Part shown: positions 16,101 to 23,987 of the stretch, piece after piece
Layout: every line of letters begins with the position of its first letter
Numbering within the stretch: the first letter of the stretch is position 1
Notes under the pieces: model-generated
Told to the model about the DNA's origin: nothing
Databases searched by the model: none
The model's input: only the letters and a program-made list of their open reading frames with translations
Assembly: GCA_004346645.1 (NCBI GenBank)
Contig: SMDA01000006.1
Coordinates: 1-45,953 of the forward strand
Direction of reading: 5' to 3'
DNA from: Gulbenkiania mobilis
GTDB taxonomy: Bacteria; Pseudomonadota; Gammaproteobacteria; Burkholderiales; Chromobacteriaceae
DNA: 45,953 bases
Translations under genes and position numbers: made by a program

Positions 16101-17306
16101 ATGACCTCTTCGATCTTCGCCGCCGTGGAAATGGCACCGCGCGACCCGATTCTTGGCCTGAACGAAGCCTTCAACGCCGATGCGCGCGAAACCAAGGTCA
16201 ACCTTGGTGTCGGTGTCTACTACGACGATAACGGCAAGATTCCGCTGCTCAACGCCGTCAAGGCAGCCGAGAAGGCCCGCCTGGAAAGCATGCCGCCGCG
16301 CGGCTACCAGCCGATCGAGGGGCCCTCCGCCTATGCACAGGCCGTACAGGCCCTGCTGTTTGGCAAGGACAGCGCGCTTTTGGCCAATGGACAGGTCATC
16401 ACCGCTGAAGCGCTCGGCGGCACCGGGGCGCTGAAGATCGGCGCCGACTTCCTCAAGCGGCTGAACCCGGATGCCACCGTCTACATCAGTGACCCGTCGT
16501 GGGAGAACCACCGCGCGCTGTTCGAGTTTGCCGGCTTCAAGGTGGAAAACTACCCGTACTACGATGCGGCCACCCGCGGTGTGGACTTCGCCGCCATGAA
16601 AGCCTGCCTTGGCGGGCTTCCGGCCGGTTCCATCGTGGTGCTGCATGCCTGCTGCCACAACCCGACTGGCGCAGACCTGACCGACGCACAGTGGCAGGAG
16701 GTAGTCGGCCTCTGCCGTGACGGCGGTCTGGTGCCCTTCCTCGACATGGCTTATCAGGGCTTTGCCGACGGCATCGAACCCGATGCCGTGGCGGTGCGCC
16801 ATTTTGCCGCGTCCGGCCTGCAGTTTTTCGTGTCCAGCTCCTTCTCCAAGAGCTTCTCGCTGTACGGCGAGCGCATCGGTGCCCTCAGCATCGTCACCGC
16901 GGCGCGCGAAGAGTCGGCACGCGTGCTGTCGCAGCTCAAGCGTGTGATCCGTACCAACTACTCCAACCCGCCGATTCATGGGGCCGCGGTCGTGGCTGCC
17001 GTACTCTCCAGCCCCGAACTGCGTCAGATGTGGGAAGACGAGCTCGCCGGCATGCGCGACCGCATCCGTGCAATGCGCACCGGGCTGGTGGAGGCGCTCA
17101 AGGCCGAAGGCGTGAGCCAGGACTTCAGCTTCGTCATCAAGCAGCGCGGGATGTTCTCGTACACTGGCCTGACCGCCGAGCAGGTCGAACGCCTCAGGAC
17201 GGAGTTCGGCATCTATGCCGTCTCTACCGGGCGGATCTGCCTGGCCGCGCTCAACAGCCGCAACCTCGCCTACGTGGCCCGGGCAATCGCCAAGGTCGTG
17301 GCCTGA
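16101..17306 (+). CDS. Aromatic amino acid / aspartate aminotransferase (class I)
   Basis: PLP-dependent transaminase interconverting aspartate or aromatic amino acids and their 2-oxoacids. The 401-residue protein aligns throughout with E. coli AspC/TyrB: NLGVGVYYDDNGK, GGTGALKIGADFL, SDPSWENH, HACCHNPTGADLT, the PLP-binding SSSFSKSFSLYGERIG (Lys250) and RTNYSNPPIHGA. The start at 16101 has GGAG eight bases upstream; an ATG at 16089 is also in frame but its codon is what supplies the ribosome site. It cannot be decided from sequence whether AspC or TyrB is the better name. A terminator follows. Confidence 0.92.
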   Translation: MTSSIFAAVEMAPRDPILGLNEAFNADARETKVNLGVGVYYDDNGKIPLLNAVKAAEKARLESMPPRGYQPIEGPSAYAQAVQALLFGKDSALLANGQVITAEALGGTGALKIGADFLKRLNPDATVYISDPSWENHRALFEFAGFKVENYPYYDAATRGVDFAAMKACLGGLPAGSIVVLHACCHNPTGADLTDAQWQEVVGLCRDGGLVPFLDMAYQGFADGIEPDAVAVRHFAASGLQFFVSSSFSKSFSLYGERIGALSIVTAAREESARVLSQLKRVIRTNYSNPPIHGAAVVAAVLSSPELRQMWEDELAGMRDRIRAMRTGLVEALKAEGVSQDFSFVIKQRGMFSYTGLTAEQVERLRTEFGIYAVSTGRICLAALNSRNLAYVARAIAKVVA

Positions 17307-17310
17307 GCGT

Positions 17311-17321
17311 TTCGGCCAACC
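17311..17321 (-). repeat. Dispersed repeat GGTTGGCCGAA, copy 6 (intergenic, beside a terminator)
   Basis: Exact copy five bases after the aminotransferase stop codon and five bases before the terminator hairpin. Confidence 0.85.
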
Positions 17322-17325
17322 CTTG

Positions 17326-17352
17326 AAAAACCCCGCTTCGGCGGGGTTTTTT
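17326..17352. terminator. Bidirectional terminator
   Basis: AAAAACCCCGC, loop TTCG, GCGGGGTTTTTT. It serves the aminotransferase gene on the plus strand and, by symmetry of A and T tracts, the convergent 17351-17929 gene on the minus strand, whose stop codon lies inside it. Confidence 0.93.
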
Positions 17353-17929
17353 ATTCCGGTGCTGAGCGGGCGAAGCGCAGGCGCAGGGCATCCTCTTCGC
17401 AGTCGAAGGCGCTCAGCCGCAGGCGCTCGCCCAAGGGTTGGCCGAATACCGGCTGCGTTAGCCAGCGCTGCAGGGCGGGTATACGGTCCAGATGCAAGAT
17501 GAGTTGCCGATGTGTCAGGCTCAGGAAAGGGAGATGCTCCAGCTGGGCAGCGATCAGCTTCCAGCCCATCCGGGTATCGGCCTGGGACAGCACCAGCCGG
17601 GCCATGCCGCGGCCTAGCGTCGACCCGGCAGTGGAGGTGGCGCTGACGCTGGCCCCTACGCGCAGGCACCGGTCGGCCCAATCCACGCCAGTCGGGGTAA
17701 GCGTCAGGTGTACCTCGGCAGACAGGGGGCGCTTCACGCGCAGGAGCATGCAGGCTTTGCCTGGGGCGAGGGTGAGATGCTCGAGCGTACAGTCATCGCT
17801 GTCGATGGCACGCTTGAGCCTGGGCAGCAGGAATGCTGCCGGCAGCGAGACCCCGTCACGATGCGGGACCGGAAGGTTGGCCGAAACCGTGCGCCAGCGT
17901 TCCCGCAGCCGCTCGAACCGGGTCTTCAT
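17351..17929 (-). CDS. Conserved-looking protein of unknown function
   Basis: A 192-residue soluble protein, no signal peptide, rich in Leu and Arg, with a regular alternation of beta-strand-like segments (for example SAEVHLTLTPTGVDWADRCLRV, then MARLVLSQADTRMGWKLIAAQLEHLPFL). It resembles a lipid- or sterol-carrier-like fold only vaguely and I do not assign a family. The ATG overlaps the TGA of the NlpC/P60 gene by four bases, so it is translated with it. It carries two copies of the dispersed repeat (17436-17446 as F-G-Q-P, 17875-17885 as S-A-N) in two different frames. Confidence 0.65.
   Translation of the reverse strand: MKTRFERLRERWRTVSANLPVPHRDGVSLPAAFLLPRLKRAIDSDDCTLEHLTLAPGKACMLLRVKRPLSAEVHLTLTPTGVDWADRCLRVGASVSATSTAGSTLGRGMARLVLSQADTRMGWKLIAAQLEHLPFLSLTHRQLILHLDRIPALQRWLTQPVFGQPLGERLRLSAFDCEEDALRLRFARSAPE
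17436..17446 (+). repeat. Dispersed repeat GGTTGGCCGAA, copy 7
   Basis: Exact copy within the minus-strand unknown gene, read there as ttc-ggc-caa (F-G-Q). Confidence 0.85.
17875..17885 (+). repeat. Dispersed repeat GGTTGGCCGAA, copy 8
   Basis: Exact copy near the start of the same unknown gene, read there as tcg-gcc-aac (S-A-N), a different frame from copy 7. Confidence 0.85.
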
Positions 17930-18456
17930 CCGGCAAACAAGGTACGCCCGCCCTGAAAGCGGCTGGCGAAGTAACTGTTGGAGAGGGTGTCCACCCGGAT
18001 GGCGCTGTTGGTGCGCGGTGCATGCACGAACTTGCCGTCGCCGATGTAGAGCCCCATGTGCGAGAAAGGGCGGCCGGTGGTGTTGAAGAAGACGAAGTCA
18101 CCCACCCGTAGCGCGCGCGCCTCCACCGGGCGCGACAGCTCGGCGATGGCTGCGGCATTGTGCGGCAACTGCACGCCCAGCGCATTCTGGTAGATGTAGC
18201 TGACCATGCCGCTGCAGTCGAGGCCGGCCTCCGGGTTGCCACCACCAAAGCGGTAGTCGATGTCCAGCAGGGCCAGTGTATACATCAGGATCTCGCGCCC
18301 GGCCCCGTCGGCCTGCAGTTGCGACAGCACGATCGGGGGGCGCGGGCGGGGCTTGGCAGTGGTCTTCTTCGGTGGCGTGCTCGAGCAGGCGGCCACGGCC
18401 AGCGCGGCAGCCAGGCAAAGCGCACGGCTCAGCGCCGGGCTTCCAGTTCTTCCCAT
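17926..18456 (-). CDS. NlpC/P60 family lipoprotein (cell-wall peptidase)
   Basis: Probable murein endopeptidase cutting peptide stems of peptidoglycan. The 176-residue protein has a lipoprotein signal with lipobox LAVAAC (Cys24), a short Pro/Lys linker, and an NlpC/P60 catalytic domain: nucleophile Cys81 in LDCSGMVSYIY, His133 in FSHMGLYIGDGKF and a third residue at His145 (VHAP). Anchored to a membrane facing the periplasm. Its start lies inside the end of uup (28-base overlap), so translation is coupled; it overlaps the next gene by four bases. Confidence 0.9.
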   Translation of the reverse strand: MGRTGSPALSRALCLAAALAVAACSSTPPKKTTAKPRPRPPIVLSQLQADGAGREILMYTLALLDIDYRFGGGNPEAGLDCSGMVSYIYQNALGVQLPHNAAAIAELSRPVEARALRVGDFVFFNTTGRPFSHMGLYIGDGKFVHAPRTNSAIRVDTLSNSYFASRFQGGRTLFAG

Positions 18457-20345
18457 CGGCTCAGCTTTTCCAGTAGCAGGGTTTCGATCTCTTCCACGCG
18501 CTGCTGCCAGGCATGCGCCTCACGCGGGGTGTCGCGGTAACAGGCCGGGTCCAGCAGCTTCTCGTTCAGTGTAGCCTGTTCGGCCTCCAGCGCCGCGATC
18601 TCGTCGGGCAGGGCCGCCAACTCCCGATTCTCGTTAAACGAGAGCTTGCTGCGTACAGGCTTGGGCTTTTCCGCCCGGGCAGGGGCGGCCTTGTCCGGCT
18701 CCTTCTCGCGGCGCGGTGCTTCCTGCGGCTTGAGCGCCGCCATGCGGGCCCGTGCCTCCACCCAATCCTGATAGCCGCCCGGATATTCCTCCAGCCGTCC
18801 TTCGCCCTCGAAGGCGATCACTTGGGTGACCACGTTGTCGAGGAAGGCCCGGTCGTGGCTGACCAGGAATACGGTGCCCGGATACTGGGTAATCACGTCC
18901 TCCAGCAGCTCCAGGGTGTCGATGTCCAGGTCGTTGGTGGGCTCGTCCAGTACCAGCACGTTCGCGGGTCGGGTGAACAGCCGTGCCAGCAGCAGGCGGT
19001 TGCGCTCGCCGCCGGACAGGGAGCGCACCGGGCTGCGCGCGCGCTGCGGCGAGAACAGGAAGTCCTCCAGATAGCTCATGATGTGCTTGCGCTGGCCGGC
19101 GATCTCGACGAATTCGTTGCCCTGGCTGATGGTGTCGGCCACGCTGGCCTCTTCGTCGAGCTGCTCGCGGAACTGGTCGAAGTAGGCGATCTCCAGCCGG
19201 GTGCCGCGCTTGACCGTTCCGCTGTCCGGTTCGATCTCGCCCAGGATCAGCTTGAGCAGCGTTGTCTTGCCTGCACCGTTGGGGCCGATCAGTCCAATCT
19301 TGTCCCCACGCAGGATGCGGGTGGTGAAGTCACGGATCAGCACCCGCCCTTCGTAGCCTTTGCTGACATGTTCCAGTTCGGCCACCAGCTTGCCCGAGCG
19401 CTCGCCCGGATCCAGCCGGAACTGGATCTGACCCACCCGCTCGCGCCGTGCGGCGCGCTGGCGACGGATTTCCTCCAGGCGACGTACGCGCCCTTCGTTG
19501 CGGGTGCGGCGTGCCTCGATGCCCTTGCGGATCCATACCTCTTCCTGGGCATGAAACTTGTCGAAGACGCGGTTTTGTTCCTCCTCCACCGCCAGCTCTT
19601 CCGCCTTGCGCGTCTGATAGGCGGAGAAGTTGCCTGGATAGCTGCGCAGCACGCCGCGGTCCAGCTCGACGATGCGGGTGGCGACGTTGTCGAGGAAGCG
19701 CCGGTCGTGGGTGATGAGCAGTACCGCCACCTGAGTACCCTTGAGCAGGGTTTCCAGCCATTCGATAGCGGCCACGTCCAGATGGTTGGTCGGTTCGTCC
19801 AGAAGCAGCACGTCCGGCTGGGCCGCCAGTGCCCGTGCCAGGGCTACCCGCTTCTTCCAGCCGCCCGAGAGGTCTTCCACCAGCGTGTCCGCCGGCAGGT
19901 CAAGGTGAGATAGGGTAGTGGAGATCAGCGCATCCAGTTGCCAGCCGTTCTGTGCTTCCAGTGCCTGCTGCAGCTGGTCGATCTCGCGCAGCACAGCTTC
20001 CTGGTTGGCCGAAGGGTCCGACAGGGCATGGGTGGCCCGATGGTAATCGGTCAGGAGCTGCTGCAGCGCGCCCAAGCCTTCAGCCACGGCTTCGAACACC
20101 GTGTGGCCAGCCTTGAACTCTGGCTCTTGCGGGACGTACGCCACACCCACATCGCCCTTGGTGTTGATCCGCCCATCGTCCAGGCGGATTACGCCGGCAA
20201 TTGCCTTGAGCAGTGAGGACTTGCCTGCACCGTTGCGGCCGATCAGGCCGACGACCTCGCCGCTGTCGAGGGCGAAATCCACATTGTCCAGCAGGGCATG
20301 GTGGCCAAAGGCCAGGTGGGCTTTTTCAACGGTAATCAGGGCCAT
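18429..20345 (-). CDS. uup: ABC-F ATPase Uup
   Basis: Soluble ribosome-associated ABC-F protein implicated in translation and in suppressing precise transposon excision. The 638-residue protein has two ABC domains: Walker A GRNGAGKSS (36-44) with signature LSGGWKKR (159-166), and a second set GPNGAGKTT and LSGGERNR. Between them lies the ABC-F linker region (LDRGVLRSYPGNFSAYQTRKAEELAVEEEQNRVFDK-type, charged). The C-terminal arginine/lysine/glutamate-rich segment (about 545-638) is the coiled-coil DNA-binding tail that distinguishes Uup from EttA. First gene of a three-gene overlapping operon. Confidence 0.93.
   Translation of the reverse strand: MALITVEKAHLAFGHHALLDNVDFALDSGEVVGLIGRNGAGKSSLLKAIAGVIRLDDGRINTKGDVGVAYVPQEPEFKAGHTVFEAVAEGLGALQQLLTDYHRATHALSDPSANQEAVLREIDQLQQALEAQNGWQLDALISTTLSHLDLPADTLVEDLSGGWKKRVALARALAAQPDVLLLDEPTNHLDVAAIEWLETLLKGTQVAVLLITHDRRFLDNVATRIVELDRGVLRSYPGNFSAYQTRKAEELAVEEEQNRVFDKFHAQEEVWIRKGIEARRTRNEGRVRRLEEIRRQRAARRERVGQIQFRLDPGERSGKLVAELEHVSKGYEGRVLIRDFTTRILRGDKIGLIGPNGAGKTTLLKLILGEIEPDSGTVKRGTRLEIAYFDQFREQLDEEASVADTISQGNEFVEIAGQRKHIMSYLEDFLFSPQRARSPVRSLSGGERNRLLLARLFTRPANVLVLDEPTNDLDIDTLELLEDVITQYPGTVFLVSHDRAFLDNVVTQVIAFEGEGRLEEYPGGYQDWVEARARMAALKPQEAPRREKEPDKAAPARAEKPKPVRSKLSFNENRELAALPDEIAALEAEQATLNEKLLDPACYRDTPREAHAWQQRVEEIETLLLEKLSRWEELEARR
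20003..20013 (+). repeat. Dispersed repeat GGTTGGCCGAA, copy 9 (inside uup)
   Basis: Exact copy, antisense to uup, which reads it as tcg-gcc-aac (S-A-N, residues 112-114). Confidence 0.85.
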
Positions 20346-20489
20346 GGGGTGTGCTGCAGGCGTCAGAGTCGATCATCGGCGCGATTGTAGCATGCACGAA
20401 GAGTCGCCTTCGCCGGTCGCGGCCAGGCTGGTACAATGCGCCGCATCAGGCCCCGTCCGGGGCCGTGCTGTTTTCCAGAAAGGACCGTC

Positions 20490-20846
20490 ATGTATTTCGT
20501 AGACCGCTGTGTGGCCGTCATCAAGCCGCGCGAGCCCTTTGTCGCCTGGCTCAATGCTGTGCCCGGCAACGATGCGGAGCTGTCGCTCGAAAGCCTGCGG
20601 GCGGACTGCACCGTGATCCTGCTGCCGGAATTCACCGATCCGGAGGAGGGGGTCGCCTGCATCGACGACCTCTACGACAAGCTGTTCCGGATGGAACTTG
20701 CTTCATGGTACGACGACGAAAGCCTGTGGCCTGCAGACCGCTCGCTCAAGACCTTCTGGGAGTGGTTCGACGTCGAAATCCACTCCACGGTCATCGATAG
20801 CGTCGATGCCGATCTCACCAACAGCCCGGCCGGCTTCGACGAGTGA
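20490..20846 (+). CDS. Small acidic protein of unknown function
   Basis: ATG at 20490 with AGAAAGGACC upstream. The 118-residue product is strongly acidic and rich in Trp and Asp, starts MYFVDRCVAVIKPREPFVAW and has no signal peptide or membrane span; a cytoplasmic protein is likely. I do not recognise a family. It is eight bases upstream of ygfX and divergent from uup, so it opens the ygfX-folC-SPOR-cvpA transcript. In gammaproteobacteria ygfX is paired with sdhE; this protein does not look like SdhE, so its position there is noteworthy. Confidence 0.75.
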   Translation: MYFVDRCVAVIKPREPFVAWLNAVPGNDAELSLESLRADCTVILLPEFTDPEEGVACIDDLYDKLFRMELASWYDDESLWPADRSLKTFWEWFDVEIHSTVIDSVDADLTNSPAGFDE

Positions 20847-20854
20847 GATAAGCC

Positions 20855-21346
20855 ATGCGCCCGACAGCCTTTCCTGCCTTTGCCGTCCCGCTTCGACCAT
20901 CGCGGCTTTTGCGCCAGCTGGTGGGGGTGAGCCTGCTGCTGGCGGTGTGGGCGGGTGCGCACGCCTTTGAGAGTGCAGGCTTGGCCGGGTACGCCGTGCT
21001 TGCGATGGCTGCGGCGGGCTTGGCCTTGCGCAGCCTGCAGCCCGGCGGGCGCGGTGCTGCCTCTGGCTTGGCGGTTGATGCGCGAGGCGAACTGTGGCTG
21101 GAAGAGGCGGGGTGCGCCTGCCAGGTGGTGCGTCTGCCGGGTGGCCTGGTTTCTCCTTGGCTGACGGTGCTGCGACTTCAGACCGGGGATTGCCGACGCC
21201 TGCTTGTCCTCCTGCCCGATTCAGCCAGCTCCGACAGTCTGCGGCAGCTGCGCGTCTATCTGGACTGGTACCGGCCACATGCGGTGGCCGCCCCGAAACA
21301 ACCCCGACATTCCGACTGCGATGAACTCCCTGCCCGAAACGCTTGA
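20855..21346 (+). CDS. ygfX: YgfX-family membrane protein
   Basis: A 163-residue protein with a short basic N terminus, two hydrophobic helices (about residues 20-60, LLRQLVGVSLLLAVWAGAHAF and LAGYAVLAMAAAGLALRSL) and a soluble C-terminal domain with VRLPGGLVSPWLTVLRL and RRLLVLLPDSASSDSLRQLRVYLDW; the last block is the YgfX (PF07254) hallmark. In E. coli YgfX (CptA) has been described as affecting cell-division and cytoskeletal proteins and is co-transcribed with sdhE. Here its end overlaps folC by 26 bases. Family call is good; function is inference. Confidence 0.75.
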   Translation: MRPTAFPAFAVPLRPSRLLRQLVGVSLLLAVWAGAHAFESAGLAGYAVLAMAAAGLALRSLQPGGRGAASGLAVDARGELWLEEAGCACQVVRLPGGLVSPWLTVLRLQTGDCRRLLVLLPDSASSDSLRQLRVYLDWYRPHAVAAPKQPRHSDCDELPARNA

Positions 21347-22592
21347 AGGCTGGCTGGCCCGGCTGGAAACCCTGCATCCCGTCACCATCGACATGGGGCT
21401 CGAGCGCGTGCGCCGTGTGCGCGACGCCATGGGGCTCGCCCCAGGCTTTCCCCTCATCATCGTTGGGGGTACCAATGGCAAGGGCTCGGTCTGCGCCATG
21501 GTCTCCACCATCCTGGCCCGGGCCGGCTACAAGGTAGGTACCTACACGTCCCCCCATCTGGTGCGCTACAACGAACGGGTCGCCCTGAACATGCAGCCGG
21601 TAGACGATGCGTGCCTGATGCGGGCGTTTGCCACCGTGGAGTCCGGGCGGGGGGAAACCGGCCTGACCTATTTTGAGTTCGGCACGCTCGCTGCGATGCA
21701 GGTCTTCATCGAGGCCGGTGTAGATGTTGCGGTGCTCGAAGTGGGGCTGGGCGGGCGGCTGGATGCGGTCAATGTGTTCGATCCGGACGTGGCAGTCGTC
21801 ACCAGCGTGGATCTGGATCATCAGGCCTATCTGGGCAATACCCGCGAAGCCATCGGCTACGAGAAGGCCGGTATTTTCCGGGCCGGGGTGCCGGCGATCT
21901 GTGGCGAGGCGGAGCCGCCCGCAAGCCTGGTGGAGCACGCCAAGGCGATCGGTGCCGATCTGCGCCTTTTCGGTCAGGCTTTCGGCTTCACCCGCCTGGA
22001 TAACCAGTGGTCCTTCCACATGGGGGCGGTGCACCGTCACGCCCTGCCGATTCCGGTGCTGCGCGGGGGGTATCAGCTCGTCAATGCCACGGTCGCCCTG
22101 GCTGCGGTGGAATGCCTGCGTGAGCGTCTGCCCGTCCCCATCGGGGCGGTCAAGCGTGGCTTGCTGGAGGTGGACTGGCCCGGGCGCTTCCAGATCCTAC
22201 CAGGACGGCCGGTAGTGGTGCTGGATGTAGCGCACAATCCGCACGCGGCCCGCGCCTTGGTGGCCAGCGTACGGCAGCTGGGGTTTGCCGAGAACCGCTA
22301 TGCCGTGTTCTCCATGTTGTCCGACAAGGATGTGAAGGCAGTGGTCGACATCGTACGTGACGAGTTCGATGCATGGTTCGTCGGCGGTCTGGACATGCCA
22401 CGTGGGCAAAGCGGTACCGAGCTCGCCCGTACCTTGGCCGAAGCCGGTGTGCGCAACGTCGAGTCAGCCGAAACGGTGGACGAGGCGTGGCAGGCTGCCT
22501 TATCCCGCGCCGGGGAGAATGATAGAATCGTGGTCTTCGGGTCTTTCCATACGGTTGCCGCGGTGATGCAGGCGCGGCAGCGCAACGGCTGA
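21321..22592 (+). CDS. folC: Bifunctional dihydrofolate synthase / folylpolyglutamate synthase
   Basis: FolC adds glutamate to dihydropteroate and then to folates. The 423-residue protein has the Mur-ligase type ATP-binding loop VGGTNGKGSVCAM (48-60), TSPHLVRYNERVALN, the LEVGLGGRLDAVNVFDPDVAVVTSVDLDH segment with metal- and folate-site residues, GYEKAGIFR, and the C-terminal DVAHNPHAAR motif that contacts the substrate. The start at 21321 is where homologues begin and lies inside ygfX. A core-only copy of the dispersed repeat is at 22434-22442 (L-A-E). Seven bases separate it from the SPOR gene. Confidence 0.95.
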   Translation: MNSLPETLEGWLARLETLHPVTIDMGLERVRRVRDAMGLAPGFPLIIVGGTNGKGSVCAMVSTILARAGYKVGTYTSPHLVRYNERVALNMQPVDDACLMRAFATVESGRGETGLTYFEFGTLAAMQVFIEAGVDVAVLEVGLGGRLDAVNVFDPDVAVVTSVDLDHQAYLGNTREAIGYEKAGIFRAGVPAICGEAEPPASLVEHAKAIGADLRLFGQAFGFTRLDNQWSFHMGAVHRHALPIPVLRGGYQLVNATVALAAVECLRERLPVPIGAVKRGLLEVDWPGRFQILPGRPVVVLDVAHNPHAARALVASVRQLGFAENRYAVFSMLSDKDVKAVVDIVRDEFDAWFVGGLDMPRGQSGTELARTLAEAGVRNVESAETVDEAWQAALSRAGENDRIVVFGSFHTVAAVMQARQRNG

Positions 22593-22599
22593 GGAGCTC

Positions 22600-23391
22600 A
22601 TGCCAGGTCTTTCTGCTCAAGAGGAACTGATTCTTCTGCGCAAGCGGGCACGTCGCCGTCTGGTGGGTGCCATCGTCATCGTCTCTATTTCCACTGCCGT
22701 TCTGTGGAACGTGATTGGTCGCGTTCCGGAGCAGGCCATGAAGCCGGAGTCGGTGGAAATTCTCGGCGAAGCCTCCACTCCGGTGGCCAGCAGCACCGCC
22801 GTCGAGATGGCTCCGGCGTCAGCACTCACTGCTGGCAACAGCAGTGCGCCGGTTTCGGCGCCGCCACCCAGCACCACGCTGCCGGAATCGCTGTCTTCGG
22901 TGGAGGAGGTCCCTCCTCCTGCAGCCGCGCCCGTACAGGCTCCATCCGCAGCGGTGGAGCAGCCTGCCCCATCCGTAAAAGCCGAACCCAAGCCTGAGCC
23001 CAAATCCAAGCCGGAGGCGCCCGCCAAGGTCGAGAAGCCCAAGCTTGCCAAACCCGAGCCCGCGCCCGAGAAGCAGGCGCCGCGCAAGGCGGACCCGGCC
23101 GCCATCCTTGAAGGCCGCGCCGAAGCAGAGCCCGCCAAGGCGCCCGCCAGCGAAAGCAGCACGGTGCGGCCTGTGATCCAGCTGGCTGCCTTGTCCGACC
23201 CGGAAAAGGTGGAAGCCCTGCGCAGCAAGCTGGACGGTCTGGGTGTGCGTGCCCATTTCAGCAAGGTCAGCACTAGCAAGGGTGAAGTCACCCGCGTGCG
23301 GGTCGGCCCGTTCGGCAGTCGTGAGGAAGCAGAGACTGCCCTGAAGAAACTTGAGCGAGCCGGCATCACCGGCATCGTGGTGAGCAAGTGA
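22600..23391 (+). CDS. SPOR-domain protein (single membrane span)
   Basis: A 263-residue bitopic inner-membrane protein: basic cytoplasmic head, one transmembrane helix (about 21-40, LVGAIVIVSISTAVLWNVIG), a long low-complexity periplasmic linker rich in Pro, Ala, Glu and Lys (45-180), and a C-terminal SPOR domain (about 186-263, VIQLAALSDPEKVEALRSKLDGLG ... VRVGPFGSREEAETALKKL). SPOR domains bind denuded glycan strands at the division septum; DedD occupies the same place between folC and cvpA in E. coli, so this is probably the DedD counterpart. Confidence 0.88.
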   Translation: MPGLSAQEELILLRKRARRRLVGAIVIVSISTAVLWNVIGRVPEQAMKPESVEILGEASTPVASSTAVEMAPASALTAGNSSAPVSAPPPSTTLPESLSSVEEVPPPAAAPVQAPSAAVEQPAPSVKAEPKPEPKSKPEAPAKVEKPKLAKPEPAPEKQAPRKADPAAILEGRAEAEPAKAPASESSTVRPVIQLAALSDPEKVEALRSKLDGLGVRAHFSKVSTSKGEVTRVRVGPFGSREEAETALKKLERAGITGIVVSK

Positions 23392-23398
23392 AGCACCG

Positions 23399-23893
23399 AT
23401 GACTGCATTTGATTACATGGTGATCGGCATCACGGTCGGCTCCGTCATCGTGGCGCTGGTGCGTGGCCTCGTGGCTGAGGTGCTGGCCCTAGTGTCGTGG
23501 CTGATTGCCTTCTGGTGCGCCAAGGAGTTTGCGCCGGCGCTAGCCGGTTTTCTGCCGGCAGACCTGCCCTCAGAAGGGCTGCGCCTGGTGGCGGCCTTCG
23601 TGTGTGTGTTCTTCCTGACTTGGCTGGCAACGGCACTGTTGCGAATCGCCGCAACCACCGTCGTGCATACGGCAGGTCTGGGAGGGCTCAACCGGATGCT
23701 GGGTGCCGTGTTCGGCCTGGCACGAGGCTTGGTGCTGGTCACCATACTCGTTCTGGTCGGGGGGCTCAGCGAGTTGCCAAGGGAGCCCATGTGGCGTAAC
23801 GCGGTGTTTGCGCCGCCGTTCGAGACGGCGGCGCTGGCCTTAAGGCCCTGGTTGCCGGCCATGCTGGCCGACAACATCCATTACACGGGATAG
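23399..23893 (+). CDS. cvpA: CvpA family membrane protein
   Basis: A 164-residue inner-membrane protein with four hydrophobic segments, starting MTAFDYMVIGITVGSVIVALVRGLVAEVLALVSWL, which is the CvpA N-terminal signature (Asp5, Arg23 and Gly24 are typical). Needed for colicin V production in E. coli and later linked to envelope homeostasis. It sits between a SPOR protein and purF as in many proteobacteria. A terminator-like hairpin separates it from purF. Confidence 0.92.
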   Translation: MTAFDYMVIGITVGSVIVALVRGLVAEVLALVSWLIAFWCAKEFAPALAGFLPADLPSEGLRLVAAFVCVFFLTWLATALLRIAATTVVHTAGLGGLNRMLGAVFGLARGLVLVTILVLVGGLSELPREPMWRNAVFAPPFETAALALRPWLPAMLADNIHYTG

Positions 23894-23905
23894 TGTGATG
23901 AGACT

Positions 23906-23950
23906 GGCGGAATGTCTTGATATCTTCACCTCAAGAATTCCGCCTTTTTC
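23906..23950 (+). terminator. Strong terminator or attenuator between cvpA and purF
   Basis: GGCGGAAT plus TCTTGA (23906-23920, one bulged G) pairs with TCAAGA plus ATTCCGCC (23931-23944) and runs directly into TTTTTCTTT. It ends about 38 bases before the purF start codon, which leaves no room for a usual promoter between them. Confidence 0.85.
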
Positions 23951-23987
23951 TTTATGTGTTTTCAGGTAGTCGGGAAGAGAGCGGAAG

